Notes: generated from the letters alone by a model not told the origin. Positions 21,324-34,240 are shown, counted from the stretch's first letter. The stretch is 64,000 bases of DNA from Diospyros lotus (GCF_014633365.1 NC_068347.1:15026433-15090432), one strand, 5' to 3'. A program made the numbers and translations.

Positions 21324-22735
21324 TATTTCCCACCTTAATGCCAAACACCTTAATAGTTTATTTCTTTTTTAAACAATTCTTTTATTTAGATTAAGATTGG
21401 GTCTCTTATAATTTTTAATATATATTACAGAGAATTGATTTGTTGTTCGCATCGGACAACATACACTAACGTGGCAGGGCAATAGCATATTTAAAACCCT
21501 ACCTCATCTTCTAATTTGTACCCCTCCCCCACGTCAACGCGAACAATAAATCAATTCTTATATTTTGTATTCATATCTTTTTATGATTTGAGTTATTTGT
21601 ATAAAGATCTCTTGTACTTTAAAAATGGCTTGAGAAGGCCTTGTTGCTCACACACCCTTTAGTCACCCATATGGTTATTAAAATCTTAATTAAATTAAAT
21701 TAAGTTATTTAAATACTAATTAAGTAAAGTTAAAACTAAAATTAGCCAAACTAAATAAAAAAAAACAACAATTCCAGCTAGAACCCACCATCTATCATTC
21801 AAATCTTGGTTTGGGGGTGGGGAGAAAAAGAAGAAGAAAAATTAGCAAACAAGTTGAAGATAAAAAATTGGAAAGCAAGAAACATTGGGACAGACAACAA
21901 AAGAGAAGAATTGGGAAAGAAGACGAAATAGAAGAAAAGAAGTAGGCAAAGAAGACAAAGAATTTTCGGTCACCAATTTCATTTTCTTGGAAATGCATTT
22001 TATCCCAAATGAAACCAATCCAAACTGGTTGTTTCAGTTTTCAAATAATTTCAAATCTGGATATAGAAGGAACCCAAATGGATTTGAAGAATTCGGGTTC
22101 ATTCGAGATTTTTGAACCCATCCGGGTTTGGTTCACGTTGCCCAAAAAATGTCCAAGAGGGGCTTAATTGAGTTTTTAAATTTTTAAGAAAAAATAATAA
22201 ATTTTATCAAAAAATATTTTTAGTAGGAGTTTAATTTTTTTAACGTAATTGCAAGATGAATAAAGTAAACAAAATCAAGCAAAGATTAACCACAACATAG
22301 TAAGTTTTTATAGAGATTCAACTAGTCAAAACTTACTGCTTTTCTAGTCTAGCCAAATCTTAAAAGTTCTATTGAGTATCAAAGAAACTATCCTTTATTT
22401 AGACCTAAAAAACTTAATACAAATTCCTTTGCATAAGAAGTATAAAATTAAGACAAGTAAATAAACTCTTACATAATTGAGATATATACAAACTACATTC
22501 AAAATGTAAAATATAACTTTTAACTTACAACCCTTTATAATTACAAAAATTAAGGAAAAGCAACCCCAGAAGGATAGACTGGTGATTCTGGCGATTCCGT
22601 TTGGAACATACTCCGTCATGGTCAGAGTGTTGTTCTGGGTTTAAAATCAAAGGCCACCAGATTTTCTGATTTAACTCTTTCATCGTACTTTAGGGCCAAT
22701 AGGTGATGACGCAGGCATTACCCAAAAAAGAAAAA
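21324..22735. other. Intergenic AT-rich DNA, nothing recognised
   Basis: No coding potential, element termini or strong repeats seen. 21640-21670 has GTTGCTCACACACCC, similar to GCTTACACACCCC at 24842, hinting at a shared dispersed repeat. Confidence 0.4.
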
Positions 22736-22743
22736 AAAAAACA

Positions 22744-23353
22744 CGGATTAATTACACTAATAATAACTCAACTTTGCATTCTATTACTGTTTGGTCACTG
22801 AACTTTGAAATGTTACCTGTTAGTCATTGATATTTCAAAACGGTTACTGCTTAGTCACTAAACTTTGAAGTATTACCTGTTAGTCACTGATATTTCAAAA
22901 TTATTATTATTTAGTCACTGAACTTTAAAATGTTACCTATTAGTCACTAATATTTCAAAACTGTTACTGTTTAATCACTGAACTTTAAAATATTACCTGT
23001 TAATCATTGATATTTCAAAATCATTTTTCACCTGTCACTCGATAGTCATTGAACTTTAAGTTCACGAGTGACGAATGAGGAACAGTTTTGAAATATTAGT
23101 GACTAACATGTAATATTTTAAAGTTCAGTTTAACAGTTTTGAAATATTAGTGACTAATATGTAACATTTTAAAGTTTAATAACTAAATAGTAATAGTTTT
23201 GAAATATCAGTGACTAACAGGTAATATTTCAAAGTTCAGTGACTAAATAATAACCGTTTTGAAATATCAGTGACTAACAGGTAATATTTCAAAGTTCAGT
23301 GACCAAATAATAATAGAATGCAAAGTTGGGTTATTATTGATATAATTAACCCG
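22744..23353. mobile_element. Foldback (long inverted repeat) element, about 610 bases
   Basis: The left arm starts CGGATTAATTACACTAATAA and the right arm ends with its complement, ATAATTAACCCG. Both arms carry the CAACTTTGCATTCTATTA segment and 4-5 copies of a 60-65 base unit built from GTCACTGAACTTT, TTACCTGTTAGTCAC and GATATTTCAAAA. The arms are each nearly 300 bases and almost meet in the middle near 23050. AAAAAACA flanks both sides (22736-22743 and 23354-23361), extendable to 9 if the element starts one base later, so both MULE and hAT sizes remain possible. No coding capacity. Confidence 0.75.
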
Positions 23354-23362
23354 AAAAAACAC

Positions 23363-25990
23363 CAACCAAGTTATGCTCCACACTTGAACGCTAGAGAGCT
23401 TCTTGAACACCTTGTTCTTTTTCAAGACTCTAGTTCTATAAGTAATCTATTTAAAGATCCACTCCCTTTCTTCCCATCCATTGGAGAGAAAAAGAATTCA
23501 AATAAAAAACTTATTTGTTGCAAAAACCCCTTTTCCTCTAAAAACTTTCAGCTACAAAAAAAAGTATAAAGAAGAAAAGCAAGTATTTGTTAATGGGTCG
23601 AAGAAATGGAAAAATATGTCATCAAGAACATTTAATAATAATCAACAAAGAACAAATGTTTTAGCTCTAAATCAAAGCATACTGTAAAAAAATGTTTTGG
23701 TAAAAAACATAATTTATCAGTCTTCAAAATTAATTTGTCTTGTTAAAAAAAAAATAGAAAATATTGTTTCAAAATTTTATAGATTATAGAGAATGAAGTT
23801 TAGATTGATTATGCATTGATTTAGTGAAAAAAAAAAAAAAAGAATTCAAAAACAATTATAGTTCAAGATCAATTTTCAGAGGTATGTGAGACATTGGTTC
23901 ACCAGTTTCTTTGATTTGGTTGACTAATAAAACAATATCTAGAATAATTGAAGCATTCTGGAAGGAAATGGTCAACTGCTTTGTAAGGATTAGTTGACTA
24001 ATTAGTTATATGATAGAGTGGGTTTTGCTACTAGAGAAGATTAATTGACCACAAAATATCAACTTACTAGATAAAAATGATCAATTAGGCTTAAGCAAAT
24101 GGCTAACTACTTTCAAATATATATATATATATATATATTTATAGAAAGTTTAAGGATAATTTTTTGGTCGAAATTGATCGAAAATTAGTCCACTACATTT
24201 TGACAAAAGATAAAAAAAATAGATAAATTATTTTGAGACATTTTTATTATTAACCTTTTTCTATGTAATTGGAAAGAATTTAATTTTAAAAAAAATAATT
24301 ATTTTTATTATCATCAGACGAGTAAATGATCATCCCCTTTAGAGAAATAGTCCAAATTAGATCATCGTCGTTCTCAGTGGATTAAATCATGGTTGTTCTT
24401 GAAAAATTGTCTCCTTATTTTTCTTCTTCCCCCTTCCTTCTCCTCCTCCCATGCTGTTGAAATCTCTTGATGGTTCTAAATAAATCATTATTAATAGGTT
24501 CTTTGATGATTAGAATTAGGTTATAATATAATTAATGTTTTTCTAGGCAAAATTAGGTTACTTTGGCTCAGCATAGATGTTGTTAGTTCTTAAAATTAAT
24601 GAAAGGGGTGTGCGTGCAAAGAATTAATAGCATAGGAATTTATAGAATTAATTTTAAAGTATAGAGGGTGTTCTTGCAAATGAGTCAAATCACGGAATGT
24701 TTAGGCAGTCTACTCTAGTTTTTACTTCATGTATTTTGAGTCCTTATGGTCTATTTTCACTTTTCATAGCTTTAATTTAACATTATTGATAATTCATAGC
24801 CTCCTGACCCAACAAAAAGGGTTGTTTGAGAAAGGGTTAATTGCTTACACACCCCTTGTTGTTTCGCCCATTTACCCATGATTCCCTAGGGTTTGTTTTC
24901 ATAAGAAAAAGTCCCAATATTTTATCTAAATGACCAAAATAACACCTTTATTAGGTTTTCACGAGAATTGACCTAGTTCTCAAATTATTTAAGATTAATT
25001 ACTTTGCTCTTAAATTTTATATCTAATTAAAAAAAAAATAAAAACTAAAAAAAAAAAAATAACATGTTAAGGTCATTTTCAACTATCATTGATGGTTTGG
25101 GTGTAGCACGTCCAAACCATCATTGCATACGATAGTGGCGAAGAAAAAGGTTTTTTTTTTATCTTTCTCTTTTCTATTTTTATTTTGCAATAAAAATGGT
25201 AGAGTCAACTGGTAAAAGAATTTCATAGCCAATAGGTTTAGAATCTACCAATTCCATAGATTGATAAATGTTGTGATAAGTGCTCGAGTCTATTAGTTCT
25301 AGAAAATTGATGACTTTGTGGAATCCATTGACTTTTATAGTCAATGAGTTGTTCTAAACCCCTCAATTCCATAACTTATCAAATTCAATTCATGCTAATG
25401 TTTTTTTTTTTTTTTATCATTTTTGTTAGAAAAAGTGAGAAAGAGAAATAAGAGAAAAAGAAAATTGATACTACACTTTTTTTGTTAATAACGATCGTCC
25501 ATCGTTATGTTTTCTTTTTAAAGTTTTTCACTAGATTGCAAAATTAGGAAAAAAAAATGAATAATGCTAAATTAATTTTAGGTAATTATAAACAAGTTTG
25601 TGTGAAAAGCTAGCAAAGGGTGTTCTAGCCATTTAAATGGATCTGTGCGAAGAAAAATGAGATCAATATTTTAATTATGAAATAATTTTATATTAATATT
25701 ATCATGTGACGTAAGCATCAGAAGGTGGCAAGACCCACACGAGTCTAGTTGATTCCAAATAATTATATAAACTAATTCCATCGAAGTGGAGTTATCTTAT
25801 ATAAACTTTGGGGGTTATATAAATCCCAACTAAAATTGCACCATAGTTGGAATTAAATGTTTGAATTATATAAATATTTTTACCCATCGCTATATAAACA
25901 ATTCTGACTATTCTCTCTCTTATCAACGTCTCTATCTCTCTTTTTTTTTTATCATTTTTTCTCCTAAACCTTTAATTATAAATTCCAAAA
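23363..25990. other. AT-rich intergenic DNA, no gene recognised
   Basis: Contains a (TA)n run at 24118-24138 and several poly-A/T tracts. 24834-25640 may be a degraded element (GGGTTAATTGCTTACACACC at the left), but no paired terminus was confirmed. Confidence 0.4.
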
Positions 25991-25999
25991 CTATTTCTC

Positions 26000-27317
26000 T
26001 TATTCTTCTTACCCACCTTTTTCTTTCCTAATGAACTCAGGATCATTAAATACACTTTGAATTGTCATTATTTATTAGTATAATTCCATTAGGTGTAATT
26101 ATATTCGTGTATTACATGATAAAATAGTTATTTCCTATGCATTAATATTTTATGATAAGTTATGGAATGAATTTGATTTTAGATTTTATTTGAAATCCTT
26201 GGAATGAGGAAAATCTCCTAGGAGTGAATAAATTGTTCATGGATTGAAGTTTTGAAATGTGGATTTCAAGTTTATCCATACAGTGCTACATATTTCCAGC
26301 AAGTATCATAAAATACTCGATTAATTTATGAAATTAATCGATTAAGTGTGTATAGATATAAGTCTCTATAGAATATTAATCGAGTAATGGGGAAGTGTTA
26401 CTTGAGTTGCTAAGATAGAATAGATATTTTTAAAAGAAGCTCAAGCTTGTCACTTGAGTGTCATGGACTAGAATCCTAGTGCTTAAAAGCACTTTAGCTT
26501 TTGATATGTTAGTTCAAATTTTCTTAAACTTGATTTATGATTTTGAATTATTTGCTTTTGTTGATTAATGTTTGCCTAAATTGTCAGGATGACATGCTTG
26601 TATATGCTTATATGCAAAGACTGATTAGCAATTTTGATTAATTCTGATGTGAATGCTAAATTCTATTAAGTCTTGAGTGTTAAAAGAATTTGTGACTTAT
26701 TTGTAGGGGAAGCGTATCCTCTATTTAAATATATCTAAGGTTTGATTTCTTAAGAAGATAGTTAAATCTTTAGTTTGATCGACTTGTTATTAAATATATA
26801 TATTTTTGCAATATTTGTTGGTATTTAGTCTTAGAATGAATGTTTCAAAATGGGGAGAGTATTCCTTATTATTTCTATTGCCTCCTTATGATTGTCAAAT
26901 AGTATTCTCCTTCTCGAAAATGATATTAAGTGCTTATATCTTTTGAAGAATAAAATCTTATTTCATTCTTTCATAAAAAGGGGAGAATCTTGTTAGGAAG
27001 ATTGATATTTTTAGGGGAAGCCTCTCTAATTTTAAAAGTATACTCAAATATTTATTTATTTATTTTCTTAAGGATTCATCGAGCTAATGGCAATAAACTC
27101 AAGCGTAGTTTTGTCTCTTGATAGTTTATTCCTCAAAAGAATGGAAATTTCTAAATGGAGGATAAGATTATTCTCTCGATATTCACATACTTCATGTGGT
27201 ATCAAACTTTTTATCCTTTTTACAAATGACAAAAATGGGCAGAAGGTTTCGTGGAACATTTAATGGTGAATGTTCTCTTGAATATTAAAGTTTTGTCATC
27301 ATAAAAAATGGGGAGAT
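26000..27317 (+). mobile_element. Copia-type 3' internal region, non-coding, with polypurine tract
   Basis: AAAAAATGGGGAGA at 27303-27316 followed at once by TTGTTGAG is the usual polypurine tract and LTR junction of Sirevirus-like copia elements. Further GGGGAGAATCTTGTTAGG and GGGGAGAGTATTCC copies upstream fit the purine-rich 3' region. No copia protein domain survives here. The left border is arbitrary. Confidence 0.4.
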
Positions 27318-28135
27318 TGTTGAGTTTTATGTTCTAAATGTTTTGATGGTGACTGCATTTATGCCAAAACTTTAAGATCTTATCATGTTATGTTGTCATA
27401 ACTTATTAATATGTCTTGTATTATGTTATATTAGGGATAATATTAAGCTTATCTTGATAAGATATATGTCAAGGTTGTTTTGATTCAAGAAACCTCCATA
27501 GGTTTTTCCTTTAGTATGTTCTATGTATTAATGTTCTTATATCTACTAGAGTGTTTTAGACATATGTTTTATTGATGTGTTTGTAAATGCCTTTCTTTGG
27601 GGTTAATTCTAAATTTAATGCATCACTGTTTTGCTCATGATATGCCAAGTATTTTATGTGGCAACATTACTCAAGGTTTTAGAGTAATGTATTCTATATT
27701 TCATAATTGATGTTTAAGTGCTGACGTCAAGATTGTTAAGTAAATGATCGTATACTCAAGTGATGGTACTTGAGTTTTGATTCGTAGGATTTATACTGTC
27801 TTATACTTCATATTAAGGTTGTGCCAATAACCTTACTATGTTTTGCTAGTGATTAATCTTGCTCCTTTTTATGTGCCTGTTATTTCAAAAAATTGCTTTA
27901 AGATTTCATGGGATATCTTAAGTATCCTAATGCATTAACATCATGGATAAATGTCATATATCCTCATGACACTTAGAGTAAGATTAAGGTTGGGTAATAT
28001 CTTAAGTGCTTAAAATATGTGGAAGCATCACTAAATTCAAAGATATGTGGAAGCATCACTAAATTCAAAGAGCGATGTGCTTTAGTTGTTGCATAAACCT
28101 AAGATAGGGCCGATACAAGCCATTTATGCCATTGG
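27318..28135 (+). mobile_element. Copia 3' LTR, start clear, end uncertain
   Basis: Starts TGTTGAGTTTTATG right after the polypurine tract. Sequence to about 28135 is non-coding and consistent with an LTR, but no CA end with a target duplication could be fixed. Confidence 0.4.
28015..28070 (+). repeat. Perfect 28-base tandem duplication
   Basis: 28015-28042 and 28043-28070 are identical (starting ATATGTGGAAGCATCACTAA). It has no mismatch, so the event is recent compared with the decayed surroundings. Confidence 0.95.
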
Positions 28136-28199
28136 TTAGGGTGCAGAATACAAATACACCTAAGATAGGTTTCGAAATTCTGGTTCACTCTTTCTGTTT

Positions 28200-28640
28200 G
28201 TCCATCTATTTAGGGGTGGTAAGCAATTGACATGCGGAGTTTTATCCCAATAGACCTCGTCAATTCTTGCCAAAAGGTGCTGGTGAATATCCTGTCCCTG
28301 TTCGATGTAATAACCCTCGGCACCCCATGTAAAGCCATTGTTTTGTCCATGAAAGCTCTGGCCACCTCTTGGGCCATATAAGGATGAGCCAAACCTATAA
28401 AGTGTGCAAATTTAGTGAACATATCCACCACAACCAGCACATATGTCTATGACTTAGAGCTTCGCTTAAGAAGGCTAAGGATCTCCATTTTGGGGACAAT
28501 ACTACCGCAATGCCACTCCCACAAGCATCTGTTTCTACCACAAATGGTTGGCTAAAGTCGGGTATCCCCAAAACTAGAACCTTACCCACTACCCTCTTAA
28601 ACTTTTCAAAGGCTGTCTTGGCCCCCTGTACCTAATTAAA
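28200..28640 (-). pseudogene. Chromovirus-type gypsy pol remnants: RNase H then integrase core
   Basis: On the minus strand, 28640-28441 reads as the end of reverse transcriptase/start of RNase H (AFEKFKRVV.., then PFVVETDACGSGIAVVLSP, with the catalytic Asp of the DACGxG motif). It then jumps straight into the integrase core at about 28440 (LVVVDMFTKFAHFIGLAHP, HGVPRVITSNRDRIFTSTFW). The D of the normal SDRD is replaced by N (SNRD). Well over 1 kb of normal RNase H and integrase N-terminus is missing between the two. Non-functional. Confidence 0.75.
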
Positions 28641-28765
28641 GCTTTCCCCCATCAGTGTCATTTTTCGTCCTCCCTTGTCAAATGAAACCTCCATCCTATA
28701 GAAGTCAAAACTGATAGGACTTACCCCATTCATCCAATCAACCCCTAATTGTAGTAGCCTCAAAT

Positions 28766-28999
28766 TTACCTCCTTGCATCTCCGTGGCATGTTGATTTGC
28801 TCAGTACCTTACTGCCATTTGCGACTATCATGCTTAGGGGTTGAGTTCCTTGGAGCAGACATTTTAACCTCTTAGTTGTCCCTTCATCAAGGAAGTTATG
28901 CGTGCTTCCACTATCAATTAGGATTAGGCGGTCATGATTCTTCATACTCCTTGCTACCTTAATTATCTTGTTGCTGGTTACTCCCTTGAGCCCATACAA
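28766..28999 (-). pseudogene. Retropepsin-like protease fragment of the same element
   Basis: Minus-strand frame with RLILIDSGSTHNFLD, the aspartic protease active site of chromovirus-type gypsy elements (catalytic D-S-G). It follows gag directly in the usual order. Between it and the RNase H block nearly all of the reverse transcriptase is missing. Confidence 0.75.
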
Positions 29000-29039
29000 T
29001 GAAATTTATTCGTTGTTCTCTTCTTCTGATTCACCACTC

Positions 29040-30237
29040 TCCTCTACTTCCTCCCTTGACCCCTCAACTTCATTATCCTCTTCCCCTTCCAGTAATAGAA
29101 TTTACCTTTTACATTGTTGCCCGAAATGGTACTTGTCTCCATATCTAAAACAGAGGCCAACCAACCTTCTTTGCTCCTTTAATTGCTCCATATAAGGGAC
29201 TGTGCTGGGCCCTATCCCCTGTTTCGTACTTCCTCTACTCTTGCCAGCTTCTCGGCTAACATACTTGCCTCCCCCATTGGCTAGTCCCGTCGATAACCCC
29301 TTGTGTTGTTGCCGTTACTTTTTCATAAGTGCTTTTACAATCATTTCTTGTAATCTTGCATTCTTAACCACTTGTTCTACTTTTTGGGGCCTAATCATCT
29401 TTACCATTGGCCTTATGTCCCCACTACAAAAGCTTGACACGAAAATAAACTTCAGTAAGGTGTGGGTTTTATTGAGTCATATAGGGCCTCAAATCTCTTT
29501 AAATACATTTCTACACTTCCAGTTTGTCTTAGTTTGTTGAATTCCTCAATGGTGTCTGCCCTATTTCTTTCTCCAAATCTTTCACATGGTTTGGCCACCA
29601 ACTCTTCCCAAGTGAATTTGTTCTGCACACTTACACACCCCTGGAACCAGGCATCGACAGCCTTGTTAAAGTAGGCTAGAAACACTCGTTGCCTCATTGG
29701 TACATTGTTCCACTCAAATACCCTCTCACATTTTCTGATCCACCATCGGGGGCTGACCCCTTCAAAGATAGGAATCTCCATCGGGGGCACAGTGAACCCC
29801 CGGTGCTGCCCATTAGGCGTACCATTCCTATCGTTATCCACAACTCCTTCCAATATTTCTTCTGGGTCAGCCTCTATTTCGGTATTGACACAACCCCTAT
29901 TCCCTTTATTTCTATCTAGTATAGGCTCATTGCTATCTCTAGGGGGAAAGTTTTCAGCCATTCTTACCTGGTTTTTTCGTGTGAATATTACCATAAATTG
30001 GTGCTTGTCATCCCGCAGTCTAGCCATTGATCCATCTAGCCTCTACTCCATACCTTCCAACCTCTGCCCCATTCCTTCTAGTGTCCCTTCCATCATGCTA
30101 TCCATAGCTCGAATGGCCTCTTGGTTCTAGGCTTCTCCGACCTCTATGTGGCTCATCCTATTCTGGAGCTCGGTCATTATCGTGCTAACCTGCTTCAGTT
30201 TTGTTTCAAAATTTCTCATGCGGGTTCCGTCCGCCAT
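29040..30237 (-). pseudogene. Gag of a chromovirus-type Ty3/gypsy element, with stops
   Basis: Starts at the ATG at 30237 (MADGTRMRNFETKLKQ), 27 bases inside the PBS. Stops interrupt it at about 30129 and 30040. A retrotransposon gag domain follows at 29760-29450 (PIFEGVSPRWWIRKCERVF, then LAYFNKAVDAWFQG). Further down, a zinc knuckle reads LCFRYGDKYHFGQQCK: the second Cys of C-x2-C is Tyr, so the knuckle is broken. A Glu/Ser-rich linker leads to the protease. Plus-strand frames over the same stretch are shadows. Confidence 0.75.
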
Positions 30238-30263
30238 CTTTGCTTCTACTTGTATGCCTGAGA

Positions 30264-30280
30264 CCGATGCTCTAATACTA
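30264..30280 (-). other. Primer binding site (initiator Met-tRNA type) of the chromovirus-type element
   Basis: Minus strand TAGTATTAGAGCATCGG resembles the usual TGGTATCAGAGC primer site, placed directly after the LTR end (TTTGTGACA) and before the gag ATG. Confidence 0.6.
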
Positions 30281-30283
30281 GTT

Positions 30284-30622
30284 TGTCACAAACCCAAAAG
30301 TGACAATGAATCTACCCTCTAATCCAATATATTAAAGAGATTAGATAGGGATCTTAGAAAGAGACGACACTGATAAAAGAGATAGTGAGAGAGAGATTAG
30401 GAGAAAAGGAATAAGAGATAGAGATAGAGATAATAGTGTGTAGAGAAAGGATAGAATTTTGTTCTTGATATTCTTCATGCCGTTACAATATGAGTATAGG
30501 GGTATATAACCAACTAGAGGGGTGCTGCCACAACAAATCTCATCCCCAATAACTAACTCATTTGTCTTTTTCCCCTAGGCCCCTTTACATGTAGACCTCC
30601 CCCTTAAAATATCCTATTCCTT
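30284..30622 (-). mobile_element. 5' LTR (-) of the chromovirus-type element (upstream limit uncertain)
   Basis: Ends on the minus strand in GGGTTTGTGACA at 30284, next to the primer site. A TATA-like GGTTATATACCCC lies at 30501-30515. The start is either about 30589 (TGTAAAGGGGCC) or is cut by the next solo LTR. Confidence 0.5.
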
Positions 30623-30629
30623 TTGTAGC

Positions 30630-32973
30630 TGTAATATCCAAACTAATACCAAAGCAAAAAGTAAATAAAACATAATAACATAACATAAAGAAAATGACTA
30701 AGAAAATAGTTCGAATCTACCAATAAACGGTCGATGTCGCGCCCATACATGAATGCAATGTCTTGCTTCATCGTAAGGGTCAACTGCACCTTTCATGCTA
30801 CTCACCATTTTTGCGGCCACCTCTTTTGAAATCGAGGTGTATGGGTGCACCCTTGGTAAAGCAGCTGTGCCAGTTCGTACTCCTTATGGCCACAATGCGC
30901 TTGATCAATGATATCAACGTGTACATATGCATTTCATAGCATGCCATGTATGTAGTCTACGTGATAGATACATATCAGAGCATGTTAATATGATGAAAGT
31001 ATCCCTGAGAATCGGGGTTTGAAACATAAATCACCTACAACCAACCATTTTCCATAAAACTAAATCCAATTGGGAAGTATCATTTACCTTCTCGAGCTTA
31101 TCAGGCTATCTCGATATTCGTGCATCACCTCGATTTGCGTGCCAACCTCAAAATTCACACAAGTCACTTCAACTTAAGTCTCAAAGCATCCTAATCACCA
31201 TATTTATTAAATAAGTATTAAAACTTATTTTTCCATAATTTCTTGCATTTTCTTTATCTTTCTCTCTATTTCTTCCTATTTTTACACAATAAATCCAAAC
31301 TAAATATTTCTCAAATATTTTCTCACATATTTCACTATGAAAAATTCATAAAATAATATTTCTGAATTTCTAAAATTTTCTAGAGAATTTTACTCACCTT
31401 GATTTAGCCCCTCAAGCTTTCTTAGTATGCGTATCATATCCTCGAAATGCGTGCCTAACCATTTTCTGGCCCAAAATCTCCAAAAATTTAGTAAATCTCC
31501 AAATCCTATTTTTTGGGATTTTTCGATATTTTTCCCATTTTATTTTCCTTTCTTTTTTTTTTTTCTTTTTATCTTTTTTTTCCTCCTCCTTCCCTGTTCA
31601 CCTTTTTCTTCATTTTCTTTGCAACGCACGCTAGCCATCCTTTTTTTTCTTTCTTTTCTTTTCTTTTTTCCTTCTTTCTTTTCTTTTTCTTCTCTTCTTC
31701 CTTCTTCTTCTTCTTCTCATTCTCTTCCTCCTTCTTCTTCACTGCGCGACCTGCGCGAACTAGCTACCCTCAGCTGCCTTACCACTTGCTGCCGCCGCCC
31801 TCGTCGGCTGCTGCTGGCCTCCTCAGCCACGCCGGACCATTTCCAAGCTGCACCACGCCTGCGGCCTCCCCTGCCTTGCGTCCAGCCACAAGCTCGCGGC
31901 CATGGCCGCCATGGCAACGGGTTTGCTACTTCCAGCCGCCTCTCGGCCTCCACCGTTCCCGCTAGCCACTGCGTACCTTGTTGGGTGCCCTCCGCTCGCT
32001 GGAAGCTGGTCATGGCCGTGGCTGGTTACTTCATCGCCACAGCAACTTGTGGCCATGGTTGTCGCTTGTTGTTGCGGCCTTCTTCGACCTTCCTCATGGC
32101 TGCCTTCGGCCACCAGCAGCTCTCTCTCGATCTTGCTCTCTCTCTTTTTTCTTACAATAGTTCGGTCCTTCTTCGCCAATGCTCTACCTAAGCTCACTAC
32201 CATTGCTTCCATCTTTTATCTCTATTTATAGGCAATTCGACCGCTCCCTCATCTCACTGCCCATAACATCTTGCGTGAAGAACCCTCTTGGCATGCAAAT
32301 CACACCATTTCTCCAGCAATCACATTTGTAGGGCATGGCTTGGAGTATGGAGTTGCAGAGCATGGCTAGATTTGCAGGATATGGCCTCCACGCACGCCCA
32401 CGGATACATATAATATATATATATATAAAACTATATATTAAACTATAATAATAAAAAATTACATATTTTAATCTAAAAATTCATCTCTATTACACTTATA
32501 AAATCCCCTAATTGCAAATACGCCCTCAAACACTGATTTAAATTGCATTATAATATCAAAAATGCAAAATTAATAACTTCAAAACTTAGTTGAAAATGAT
32601 GATTTTGCCCCAGTATCCTCATCGGGCTATTGTTTTATCCCGAAACCACTTAAGGGATTATTATTACGAAAAATCGAAGCCCCCTTAGGCTTCTGTTGAC
32701 TTCCCAAACGTCCCATACGACAATTCAATTTTGCAGCCTAAATAATAGTTTTATTTTAGTTGTACCGAAAACTGACTCAATTTCAATTTCTTTTATTACC
32801 ATAAATCTTATCTCGGAACGCTCATCAAGACCATATCATTTTCCTTAGATAATTTCACTCCGAGACACTCCCTGCAGTCGATTTGGTACTTATAACTACT
32901 GTCAAGCCCATTTTTCGATATTCAAACCTTGCTTAAATTTTGTGGCAACCTTATGCCGAAACGGGGTCTTACA
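30630..32973 (-). mobile_element. Solo LTR (-), about 2.34 kb
   Basis: On the minus strand it starts TGTAAGACCCCGTTTCGG at 32973 and ends TTTGGATATTACA at 30630. The promoter is TATAAATAGA at 32221-32230 (minus). Downstream of it lies a GC-rich leader (31740-32190), then a long purine run (pyrimidine on plus, 31540-31740). TTGTA sits directly right (32974-32978), and on the left at 30623-30627 but separated by two bases, so the duplication is imperfect. Open frames of 254, 150 and 129 codons here are compositional. Confidence 0.65.
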
Positions 32974-32978
32974 TTGTA

Positions 32979-34240
32979 TATCATTTGCAATTTGAAATTA
33001 AATAATTTCCCTACAACACTCATCATGGAGTGACATGTCATTCTTTATAAAGTCTAATTTATTTCATGGAGCAGGAGAGTGGATTCTCTTCTTTCTTACT
33101 CTCACTATTCTCAAGGCTGAGGGAGTACTTTTTGTTATTATTATAAACAAAGATTTTAGTTTAGATATTTTAATTTCTACCTTCTCATTAGTGATAGATA
33201 TATCTTTCAAAAATGGCTAGTTCTAATTACAGCATTAATAAATTAGTGGGCAAAGTCAATTTTATTATTATTATAATTTTCAATGAACTTACTAGTTTTA
33301 GTTTTCAGGTACTTACTTAAATCATCAATCATATCAACACTTCAAGTGGTTGCCTTGAAGCCAAGGCATGTAGAGTAGCGAGTTCTTATATGTTCTTCTT
33401 TATAGCATGCCTTTTACTTTATCTTTTTGGTACTAATTTAAGATAATCTTATATCTGATTGGTAATTTTGCTATGCCTTATTTTCCCCTACTTTTTTTTT
33501 AACGTTTTATTTTCCTTCTCGTGTGGTGTGTGCAGTGCAGTTCATATTTGACATTGTGTTTGCTGAAGAAATATGTTGATGGGCCACACGTATGATGATC
33601 TCAAATCTTGATAATTGGCTATACAGTAGAGCTGCGTCAAGTTTGCTTCAGGAAGCCAACCTCTATGCGGTACAGAGTGACAAAATCTACAGCAGACTTT
33701 TCAATTGGCGAGGAGTTTCTCCCAAAATGTTTCTTTCAATCAAAAGGATACATACATGTGCATTGATGCACAATCCATCCTAATATTATAACTTGATATA
33801 TATATATATATATGTCCAGCCAGAGAATGTAAATTCTTTGGGTTGGGTTGGGTTTGATGCATTAATGCTACAAGAACTTACTAGTGATTTAAGAAACTTT
33901 TTGCAATTTTACATGTTCCTATGGTAATGGATATGGGTGGGGGTTGTAAACTAAAATAATGTCTTTATTTTGTAGGTACGAATGTGTAAGTTAGAAATTA
34001 ACCCCAATTTGTTGCTTGAAAATTGCATTGAGTTACTCTTTGATTTTTAATTGTAAGTAGGCAGGCTTTTATGGAGCCACTACATACAACAAAGAAAAAT
34101 AAATAAGATTTGACTTAATTTGTTTTCATCAAGTACTTGGTAAACTTTAATGTAAAATAGTAGGAGCACAAAAAATGCAAGTATTTTGAAATTTATCCAA
34201 ACTTTGCATGTCATAAGCATGCATCATGTGCATGGAGTTT
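32979..34240 (+). other. Possible host 3' exon or UTR; otherwise unrecognised
   Basis: GGTGTGTGCAG at about 33525-33536 is a plausible splice acceptor. The following frame encodes a dozen residues (FIFDIVFAEEIC) to a TGA at 33575, then a 63-codon open frame (33592-33783) of no known family. A (TA)n run lies at 33799-33813. I cannot say whether this is a gene. Confidence 0.2.

Noticed and set aside
29462..30130. Plus-strand frames up to 141 codons
   Set aside because: Shadows of the minus-strand gag of the chromovirus-type element.
31427..32231. Open frames of 254, 150, 129 and 109 codons
   Set aside because: They overlap in several frames on both strands in a GC- and CT-rich part of the minus solo LTR. 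Translations are Phe/Ser/Pro or Arg/Gly low complexity with no domain; the promoter there points the other way.
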